64,000 bases of DNA, taken from Sebastes aleutianus (lineage: Eukaryota > Chordata > Actinopteri > Perciformes > Sebastidae). The stretch is taken from NCBI GenBank assembly GCA_916700875.1, contig CAKAKS010000060.1, forward strand, positions 1,869,334 to 1,933,333, given 5' to 3'. Under the pieces are notes generated by a model, which had not been told where the DNA came from, did no database searches, and was given only the letters and a program-made list of their open reading frames with translations. Positions 1-9,061 of the stretch are shown piece by piece (positions within the stretch are counted from its first letter, which is position 1; each line of letters begins with the position of its first letter). A program made the position numbers and the translations under genes.

Positions 1-706
1 ATAATCAAACTAAAAACAACACAGTTTAAACTGACAGATGCAGGAAGGACAGCTGGCTGTATGCTGTGGCTGTTTACCGCTTTGAATTATGTTTTTATAT
101 TTATTTTTTTACTTGGTCTTGAGTCCGTTTCACACCTCCAGAGAGGGGGGGGGGGGGCAGCTGAAAGAAGGTTGAAATTGTCATACACGCAATATTGTAA
201 TTAAAGGATATAATGAAGTGTAATCCGTCCATCCTTTACATATAGTAATGCTATTTGTATCTAGACGACTATGTCTGACTTTTGAGTGTTCCATTAAATT
301 AATAAGTCTGTTAATTTACGCATTCATACATCGGGAGTTTTATCTTTTGCCAGCTGTTCTTCCTGCATTTGGCAGCTTCAACTGTGTTACTGTTAGTCTG
401 GATTAAGTGTTTAACTTCTTCGTATTTGTCTATTATAGTTTACTCCTCCTTTGTAAAATGTGCCTCTCTGTCTGTCTGTCTGCAGTCAGTAGTCTTGTCC
501 ATGTCTGTGATTGGTCAGAAGCTGCAAACACCTCCCCGTTCACATGAACGCGCTCATATCCAGACTTAGAATCCCTGAGTTGATTTACAGAGTTGATAAC
601 CACCGTCGTAGGACCGTTTAGCACGATCTCGGTTGTTAGGGTTAGTTAAACCAGATAAGGAGAAGATACACTGGGGATGTTGATCTGGCTTCATAGTACA
701 GGCCTC
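1..706. mobile_element. Harbinger-like MITE, right-hand part (cut by window start)
   Basis: This is the right part of a roughly 970-bp element that is complete at 5076-6043 and 18068-19033. It ends in the inverted terminus CTTCATAGTACAGGCCTC, the reverse complement of the GAGGCCTGTACTACGAAG start seen in the other copies (one mismatch). It lies in the intron after the FN3-1b exon of the NCAM-like cassette. No transposase is encoded. Confidence 0.6.
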
Positions 707-1006
707 AGGCAGCTGACGATGATGTCATGGAAATGTTATGATGATGGTTGCATGAAAGATGAATAAGAAAAAATAGCAATGGCAGAGGAGGAGGAGGAGG
801 AAAAGACTTGCTTGCAATACATATATACCATATGAATACTTGCACTTATTGTGCATGATTTATACATTCATGTAAATATGTACACACACAAACACACGCT
901 GCATATCCAGTTAATGTTCCACACATAGCATACATGGATTTGGTGCATGTTTGACAGTGTATGTTGCTAATGTGTTGTTGTTATTGTGTGTGTATATAGC
1001 GCTTAC

Positions 1007-2671
1007 GTATTCCCAGAGTGCGGATGGTGTTTGTTTCTGAGAACTGTCCCACTCCCACTGCATTCAACGCAGCCAAACGTACTGTGTACAATGTGTGCGG
1101 CCTGAGGGTGGTGATAGCTAGGGGATCTACAGAAGCAAACACACAGAAAGTACACATCAGATATGAGCATGATGATGTTATTTAGGCATTTATAGCAGAA
1201 TAAAGTTTATGGTTTAAGCAGTTTAAAGTATAAATGATTCACTGACTGAGAGTCATGATACACAACTGTGAAGCCTCTTTTCAGAGCAGATGTTTTACCT
1301 GAAGCTGGGACCGTGACCTCCTTCCACTCCTCTGCTGCACTTCGCTTATACTGCAGGACGAAACTTGTGATTGGCGTCCCTCCACTGACGGGTGGCATTT
1401 TGAGGGAGAAGATGACTGAGGTTGGTCCAGATGAGACTGACAGGTATTGAGGTGGACCGGGCTGAGCTGTGTGCAAGGAGGCAGGTCAGAGGAGGGAAGA
1501 GACAGAGAGAGAAATATTAAAGTATAAGACGCGTGATTATAAGTAAAGAATAAATCTTTTCCTTCACTTAAACTTTTTTCTTAGAGACAAAGACAGACAT
1601 GAACTCTTACTGTGTATTGCAACGTCTCTTGATGCATTTCCAGAGGTGCTGACAGCCATGCAGGAATACAGTCCGCCATCAGAGGGCGCTACCTTATCAA
1701 TCACCAACGCACCATCAACAACACGGACGAGACCAGAGCTAGAGTCCTGACAGAGGGAGGCACAAAAGGAAATCCTAACATTAGTCTGTAAATGCTCTAA
1801 TGTAATGTAGTAGCTGGACAGTGTTAAAGGTCAACACACAGCAACAGTAACATGGAGTCGACTGGAGTTCTGTTTGTTAAGGTACAGAGCTCGTATAGTT
1901 CTGGGGTGGCTGCTCTAAAGTAGTATATATAGTATAGTATGCGTGCATTAACTCTTACCAGTGTGCGTCCATTGTGCTTGTTGAGCCAGTGTAGCTCCGG
2001 CTCAGGATGGCCGGAGACGTTACAGGACACAGACACACGCTCGCCCACTAATACGCTCTGCTGCTCCGCTGACACAAACACCTCCGGGGCCTCTGAAACA
2101 AAGTCAAGTGTCATTATAGCTCATTTTTATGGTATGTCAACACGTTTTCATCCCAGTGTTGTTGTTTGTTGTGTTTCAGTGATCTAATGGAGTTATCAGA
2201 GAGCTAAAAATATAAAATTGCACTAACCATTAACATGAAGCATATAGGTATCATTGTTCTCAGCTATCTTGTTGGCGGCGGTGCAGATGTACTCGCCATA
2301 GTCGGCCCTGGCAACAGACCTGATAGTCAACTGGCTGCGGTCGGAGTTAAAATGATGACGTGAAGGGTCAGCCCTCACCGGCCTGGGGGGAGGACATACA
2401 GAGCAAAATACACACTGAGTAATGCTGTAGGGGTTTGGTACTCGTATTGATTCCAAAGACTCGGCTAGGAGAAAGAAAGAGATATACAGAAACACAAACA
2501 TATACTGTACACGGTGTAAAAGAATTAGAGACAAAACAGGTTTAGATCGGCTAAATTCAGGGCCGGCTTAAGGCATAAGCCATATAGGCAGTTGCCTAGG
2601 GCGCCACCTTCTGGGGGCCGCTTTTTTCCCTCTAAAAACAAAAACAACAAAATATTAATAATAATAATAAT

Positions 2672-2708
<37 letters not shown>

Positions 2709-5012
2709 GCTGGTGGGGGGGCCTTCCTCATTTTCTGCATCGAAGTAACAAATGAACAAATAAATAAAGAAAGAAAGAAATATACTTTTCACCCCTGTAA
2801 CTCTCTTTCTCACACTTTCATCTGCCCGGACGCACTTATTTGTTAATGAAAGTGTAAATTGTAATGAAACTGACTCAACACTACAATTGTTTATTTACAT
2901 TATAATAAATACAGTTATTTATGAAAATAAAAATCTTATTTTTTGTGTTAAAATCATTATGGTGTCTGATGTGTGTTGTGGTTTACAGGGCTAGGGTTAG
3001 GGTTCTGGGGGGTTGAATCCTGACCCTACAGGGTTTCACACTCCAAATCCAAATTTTGCCTAAGGCACCAAAACGGCTAGAGATGGCCCAGGCTAAATTC
3101 ATTCCACATTATACTTTATCAACATACTACTGATGCATAATGTGCATCTTTGAACAAAACACTAATAAGATGTGACCAACTCTTCCAAAGTCAGGACTCA
3201 CGTGATCCAGGTGATGTTGGGTTTTGGATGACCGCTCACCAAACACAGCAGGGAAACGTTGGTTTCTGGTCCAGCCATCACTTTCTTCACCTCTGCTCTC
3301 AGATGCGCAGTAGGAGGAGCTGCAGGAGGGAATTTAGTCAAAATGATTCTTCATTTACACTTCAAATGTATTACGGCATCATTACGATACGATAATACGA
3401 TACGATACGATAATACGATACGATACGATGATAATACGATAATACTTTATTGTCAGACAGGTCTGCAATTTGTTTTGCATAACAGCAGCTCCATTTGCAA
3501 CATCGTAAAAAGGACAAAGACAAGAATACGTACATTTAAACATTACAACCACAGAAGACGATATTCAGGGCCCTTCAACGTACATTTGATCTGGGATTAG
3601 GCTCCATATTTAGTTTTGGGATTGACTGGTGTACAAAAGAGTGCTTCAGTCTACCTTATTAAAGTATCATTAAAGTAAAATACTAGATTTGTTTGTGCCT
3701 AACCAGTGAAGCATCAAGCCTTAACACTCAGTGGCTGAGTGCCATTGTGCCATCAGGTTTGGCAAGAGCCAGAAAGGATATTTGTGTAATAAATGATCTT
3801 TCAAACCCCCTGACCTCTATTTAACCTTGATGCAAAAAAAGATACCGACCGTTGACGACAACAGTGATGGGGAGTTCCTTATGGACGGGCCTTTCTCTGA
3901 TAATGGCCTCACACAAGTATGTCCCAGCATCGTCTCTCCTGACTTTCTCAATCAGGACTGTGTTATCAGGCCGCTGATGCACGCGCTGTCCTGCTGAAGT
4001 TAGAGATGGCAGCACAGAGATGCAGAGACAGACAGGGAGAGACGGAGTGATGGAAAGATACAAAGTGGACAAAGGCAGAGACAAAAAGACAAAAACACAG
4101 ACAAGAATGTTATGTTTCTGCATAAAAGTCCAATATTCAGTCGTGCTACTGCAGCTGTTTTTAGTTTTTCTGACTTATTTTACAAATCAAATACATGCAT
4201 ATGTACAGTACAACAACTTAGCAAGTTTGCAAAATGTGTAAAGTTTTTTGTTAACCATAAAATAACCCTTCAGACTGCAGGGCAGCTCCAGGCCCAGGTT
4301 GCTGGTCTAGGCCCAGGGTGCTGGTCCTACCATTAGAGGAGATCTGTTCTTTGTTTCTGAGCCAGTGAACATCCACCGCTGGCTGGCCAGTCACCAGGCA
4401 TGGCACCACACCGTCTGTGCCCTCCAGGAACTCATGGTAGGTGACAGTGCTTCCAAATGATGGACCCTCTGACAACAGAGAAGGTTAGGATGCTTACTGT
4501 ACTTTCTATGCAACAAGGCAAGAAAATATATATCATTGAAATGGGAGTTGGTTCATTAAACAAGCTGAATGTCCATTTCCTACCTAAATAAAAGATCTGT
4601 TGCACGTACCATAAACATAGATCTGTTTCGTAACGTCATCGTTGTGTCCGTTCTCGAACTCACACAGACAGGTATACTTGCCCGCGTCCTGCATCGAAGC
4701 ATTCTTAATGATCAGTTTGGAGGAAGACTCATCCACCTTTGACACCTTGTCTTCATCATCGATTTCTTCCCCGTCCTTCTTCCACTTTATTTCTCCCTCT
4801 CCCCCGGCTATAGGACAGGACAGGAGAGGAGAAGCAGAGGAGGAAGAGACAGAGTGATTATTTTAAAACATCTAGGTTCATACTGGAAAATGTCCTTCAC
4901 ATGGACAAGTTTCATTAGTCATCAAGTGTAAATGACTCACCTTTACACAGCAGAAAGATCTCTCCTCCCACCACAACATCTAGCGTCTTGATAAGGATGT
5001 CCATCTTTGCAT
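1007..5012 (-). CDS. NCAM-like gene copy A, complete 10-exon Ig1-Ig4/FN3-1 cassette (partial gene)
   Basis: Ten exons encode most of an NCAM-type adhesion ectodomain. In transcript order: Ig1a 4941-5012, Ig1b 4610-4807, Ig2a 4331-4468, Ig2b 3850-3993, Ig3a 3202-3319, Ig3b 2228-2382, Ig4a 1959-2092, Ig4b 1611-1746, FN3-1a 1299-1466, FN3-1b 1007-1126. All have AG/GT boundaries and sizes identical to copy B. Each Ig domain has its two cysteines (for example LLCK with YTCLC, VVPC with TYLC, LLCL with EYIC, VSCN with LYSC). The cassette totals 1383 nt (461 codons), starts in phase 1 and ends in phase 1, so it could be spliced after a preceding FN3-1b exon without a frame change. It has no signal-peptide exon; FN3-2, TM and tail exons, if present, are left of the window. 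Differences from copy B include Ile to Leu in Ig1a (IIIK to ILIK) and Lys for Asn in FN3-1a (QYKRS). Whether it is expressed is unknown. Confidence 0.72.
2558..3091. mobile_element. Non-autonomous hAT-type element, copy A
   Basis: It is a 534-bp insertion in the intron between Ig3b and Ig3a. Direct repeats GCTAAATT at 2550-2557 and 3092-3099 form an 8-bp target duplication. The ends CAGGGCC and GGCCCAG are near-inverted repeats. The interior holds an ATT/TAA microsatellite (about 2653-2706) and no transposase. The orthologous insertion is at 20884-21402 in copy B, so it predates the gene duplication. Confidence 0.7.
3384..3445. repeat. (CGATA)n microsatellite
   Basis: Imperfect tandem CGATA/AATACGATA units in the Ig3a-Ig2b intron. 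The copy B equivalent near 21696-21733 is shorter, so the array length differs between the gene copies. Confidence 0.85.
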
Positions 5013-5023
5013 CTAAAGGAGGA

Positions 5024-5026
5024 GAT
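5024..5026. other. Intron-intron junction between tandem cassette units
   Basis: Sequence to the left matches copy B intron 1, downstream of the Ig1a acceptor, up to 23314 (TAAAGGAGGAGA). Sequence to the right matches the copy B intron after FN3-1b from 18018 (TTTGTCCCCTGAG). In copy B these points lie 5.3 kb apart in reverse order, so this is the head-to-tail junction of a tandem duplication. Both breakpoints fall in introns and leave the Ig1a acceptor intact. Confidence 0.8.
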
Positions 5027-5075
5027 TTGTCCCCTGAGGATGGATGACAGAGGATTACATCATGAATGAACATCA

Positions 5076-6043
5076 GAGGCCTGTACTACGAAGCAGGATT
5101 TGGCGTTAGCGAGGTAACTTCAGGGTTAACCCCTCAGGGTTTTCAGTCCTATGAAGGTGGATCATTTCTTACCGTGTAGATCACCATGGTAACTGATGCT
5201 GAACAGCTAACCTGCTCCGGAGCAGGTTATGTTCCAGATAAGAGATCAACTCATATAAAAGCCCCACCTACTGACCAATCACAGCTCGGTGCGGGGATCG
5301 CATGGTAATATTACACAAATATGAAGAAGTTACAGTCATAATCAAACTAAAAACAACACAGTTTAAACTGACAGATGCAGGAAGGACAGCTGGCTGTATG
5401 CTGTGGCTGTTTACCGCTTTGAATTATGTTTTTATATTTATTTTTTTACTTGGTCTTGAGTCCGTTTCACACCTCCAGAGAGGGGGGGGGGGGGCAGCTG
5501 AAAGAAGGTTGAAATTGTCATACACGCAATATTGTAATTAAAGGATATAATGAAGTGTAATCCGTCCATCCTTTACATATAGTAATGCTATTTGTATCTA
5601 GACGACTATGTCTGACTTTTGAGTGTTCCATTAAATTAATAAGTCTGTTAATTTACGCATTCATACATCGGGAGTTTTATCTTTTGCCAGCTGTTCTTCC
5701 TGCATTTGGCAGCTTCAACTGTGTTACTGTTAGTCTGGATTAAGTGTTTAACTTCTTCGTATTTGTCTATTATAGTTTACTCCTCCTTTGTAAAATGTGC
5801 CTCTCTGTCTGTCTGTCTGCAGTCAGTAGTCTTGTCCATGTCTGTGATTGGTCAGAAGCTGCAAACACCTCCCCGTTCACATGAACGCGCTCATATCCAG
5901 ACTTAGAATCCCTGAGTTGATTTACAGAGTTGATAACCACCGTCGTAGGACCGTTTAGCACGATCTCGGTTGTTAGGGTTAGTTAAACCAGATAAGGAGA
6001 AGATACACTGGGGATGTTGATCTGGCTTCATAGTACAGGCCTC
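5076..6043. mobile_element. Harbinger-like MITE, copy A
   Basis: This 968-bp element begins GAGGCCTGTACTACGAAG and ends CTTCATAGTACAGGCCTC, which are inverted repeats with one mismatch. TCA occurs at both edges, consistent with the 3-bp target duplication of PIF/Harbinger elements. It contains no transposase. It lies in the intron that follows FN3-1b. The superfamily is inferred from the termini only. Confidence 0.6.
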
Positions 6044-6343
6044 AGGCAGCTGACGATGATGTCATGGAAATGTTATGATGATGGTTGCATGAAAGATGAA
6101 TAAGAAAAAATAGCAATGGCAGAGGAGGAGGAGGAGGAAAAGACTTGCTTGCAATACATATATACCATATGAATACTTGCACTTATTGTGCATGATTTAT
6201 ACATTCATGTAAATATGTACACACACAAACACACGCTGCATATCCAGTTAATGTTCCACACATAGCATACATGGATTTGGTGCATGTTTGACAGTGTATG
6301 TTGCTAATGTGTTGTTGTTATTGTGTGTGTATATAGCGCTTAC

Positions 6344-8363
6344 GTATTCCCAGAGTGCGGATGGTGTTTGTTTCTGAGAACTGTCCCACTCCCACTGCAT
6401 TCAACGCAGCCAAACGTACTGTGTACAATGTGTGCGGCCTGAGGGTGGTGATAGCTAGGGGATCTACAGAAGCAAACACACAGAAAGACACATCAGATAT
6501 GAGCATGATGATGTTATTTAGGCATTTATAGCAGAATAAAGTTTATGGTTTAAGCAGTTTAAAGTATAAATGATTCACTGACTGAGAGTCATGATACACA
6601 ACTGTGAAGCCTCTTTTCAGAGCAGATGTTTTACCTGAAGCTGGGACCGTGACCTCCTTCCACTCCTCTGCTGCACTTCGCTTATACTGCAGGACGAAAC
6701 TTGTGATTGGCGTCCCTCCACTGACGGGTGGCATTTTGAGGGAGAAGATGACTGAGGTTGGTCCAGATGAGACTGACAGGTATTGAGGTGGACCGGGCTG
6801 AGCTGTGTGCAAGGAGGCAGGTCAGAGGAGGGAAGAGACAGAGAGAGAAATATTAAAGTATAAGACGCGTGATTATAAGTAAAGAATAAATCTTTTCCTT
6901 CACTTAAACTTTTTTCTTAGAGACAAAGACAGACATGAACTCTTACTGTGTATTGCAACGTCTCTTGATGCATTTCCAGAGGTGCTGACAGCCATGCAGG
7001 AATACAGTCCGCCATCAGAGGGCGCTACCTTATCAATCACCAACGCACCATCAACAACACGGACGAGACCAGAGCTAGAGTCCTGACAGAGGGAGGCACA
7101 AAAGGAAATCCTAACATTAGTCTGTAAATGCTCTAATGTAATGTAGTAGCTGGACAGTGTTAAAGGTCAACACACAGCAACAGCATTCTTAATGATCAGT
7201 TTGGAGGAAGACTCATCCACCTTTGACACCTTGTCTTCATCATCGATTTCTTCCCCGTCCTTCTTCCACTTTATTTCTCCCTCTCCCCCGGCTATAGGAC
7301 AGGACAGGAGAGGAGAAGCAGAGGAGGAAGAGACAGAGTGATTATTTTAAAACATCTAGGTTCATACTGGAAAATGTCCTTCACATGGACAAGTTTCATT
7401 AGTCATCAAATGTAAATGACTCACCTTTACACAGCAGAAAGATCTCTTCTCCCACCACAACATCTAGCGTCTTGATAATGATGTCCATCTTTGCATCTAA
7501 AGGAGGAGAGAGGACAGTTTGGTTTTTCGTTTGCACCTGTTTCTTCCACAGTTCTCCACTTCACAATGACTCTATGTGTTCCTGATTGATGCTCTGTGGG
7601 AGAAACAGTTTGATTTAACATCATAAATTCTTTATGATTATTAAACTAACTTTGGCAAAAAAGAAAAAGATTAACAAAAACAATTCTTTTTTTAGAATCA
7701 TAGAGCAGTGAATATTGTGATTTATAATTTTTAAAAATAAAAAATGGACTGCTGTAACACATGTATCCAATACTGCATTTTTGAGGTGTGAATTTACCCG
7801 TCCACATTATGACATAAAAGTCTGGTGATATAACAAAGTAGTGTACAGATGTGGTTTGAAGCACCCAAATTTAAGAGCATTTGAAGTGAAGACATAAACA
7901 AAAACTGATCCCAGAATATAAACTTTAATTTGAAATCTATTTTGCTCAGTAGTTATGTTGTTGGCGTATAAAAGGGCTCTATCACATTTTAGAAAACTTT
8001 ATAATTCATCAGCCTTTCCAGCTGCAGAAAGGTGTCAACTCTCAACTTTTTAAAAAATCTTTTTCTAACTGTTTAAACAGACAGAATCCAACTGAAACTT
8101 GTATTTTCCTTCTTTATACAAACTACAAACTTTAGATTTGGGACAAAAACAGTCAGATATTGGTCATTTCCTGAGTTATTTCCTGCTTACATTTTAAATT
8201 ACCAACATAAACTTACTTTTGCACCATATTTCAGCCATGCAGTGTGTATCAAAACACCGTCTTTCTTGCTAAAATCGTAATAATGTCATCGGATCTTACC
8301 TGTGCCGTGCAGCAGCAGCAGCATCAAGGCCATCTTCAGGATGAGAGCTGATTGGTTGGTCAT
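6344..8363 (-). pseudogene. NCAM-like copy A, 5' exons with internal deletion
   Basis: Exons in transcript order: signal peptide 8300-8363 (ATG at 8363; starts MTNQSALILKMA followed by a Leu run), Ig1a 7425-7496, truncated Ig1b 7182-7291, then Ig4b 6947-7082, FN3-1a 6635-6802, FN3-1b 6344-6463. All of Ig2, Ig3 and Ig4a, and the 3' part of Ig1b with its second cysteine and splice donor, are missing at a breakpoint near 7182. Reading through the breakpoint meets TGA within about five codons. Skipping the damaged exon to Ig4b changes phase (1 to 0), while skipping to FN3-1a keeps phase 1. As it stands the promoter-proximal unit cannot make a normal Ig1 domain, hence the pseudogene call. An assembly collapse in a tandem array is an alternative explanation. 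Confidence 0.65.
7182..7183. other. Deletion junction inside exon Ig1b
   Basis: The intron sequence left of the Ig4b acceptor (ending GCAACAG) is joined directly to the middle of exon Ig1b (CATTCTTAATGATC). In copy B these points are about 2.8 kb apart (near 20175 and 22987). Only 2-3 bp of microhomology (AG/CAG) is visible, suggesting end joining rather than long-repeat recombination. Confidence 0.8.
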
Positions 8364-8606
8364 GTTCACCTGGCTGCTGATTGACAATCCTGTTTGACTT
8401 CAAATCAAACCTCTGCAGTTTGTCTGTTGAGTCTGAATGTTTTTGGTTTTCCAGTCAGCACAGAACACCCAAATACTTCTAATAAAGTTTAAAAAGTGAA
8501 CTAAAAGTCTGCCTCTAATATCTGTGTCTCTGTATCACACTGACATGTAGACACCTGTTGTTTGCTATCCAGCCAACATTAGTATGATGAGGGTCTGTAT
8601 CAGAGG

Positions 8607-8613
8607 TTATATA
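8607..8613 (-). promoter_or_regulatory. Candidate TATA box of NCAM-like copy A
   Basis: TATATAA on the minus strand, about 245 bp upstream of the ATG at 8363. It is conserved in copy B at 24411-24417. The spacing would imply a 5' UTR of roughly 200 nt. No other core element was verified. Confidence 0.35.
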
Positions 8614-9061
8614 GGGGCACCAGAGCAGAGGAGATTAGAGGAAACGAGAAAGGGGTGGAGGGGAGAGAGAGAGAGAGAGATACAGCGGGTAAAATAAGTA
8701 TTGAACACGTCACCATTTTTCTCAGTAAATATATTTCCAAAGGTGCTATTGACATGAAATTTTCACCAGATGTTGGTAACAACCCAAGTAATCTATACAT
8801 ACAAAGAAACCAAAACAAATAAGTTCAGAAATTAAGTGATGTGTAATAATGTGAAATGACACAGGGAAAAAGTATTGAACACATGAAGAAAGGGAGGTGC
8901 AAAAAGGTATGGAAAGCCAAGACAACAGCTAAAATCTATCAGTAATTAGAAAGCAATCCGGCCCCTTGTCAGTGCAAATTAATATCAGCTGGTTCAGTCC
9001 CAACTGATGGCCTATAAAAAGGTGTCTCATTACCAAGGTGTCACACAAGAAACATCTCATG

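Noticed and set aside
369..569. 66-aa open frame repeated at 369, 5706 and 18696
   Set aside because: It lies inside the Harbinger-like MITE in an intron. It repeats only because the element is duplicated and has no protein-like features.
2985..3003. GGGCTAGGGTTAGGGTT motif resembling telomeric repeat
   Set aside because: Only two TTAGGG-like units inside the hAT element, present in both copies; not an interstitial telomere.
3259..3600. 113-aa plus-strand open frame across the CGATA repeat (also 21570-21890)
   Set aside because: It overlaps the antisense of exon Ig3a and a microsatellite; low-complexity artefact.
4642..4857. Plus-strand open frame over Ig1b (also 22931-23146)
   Set aside because: Antisense shadow of the Ig1b exon; the minus-strand frame has the Ig signature and splice sites.
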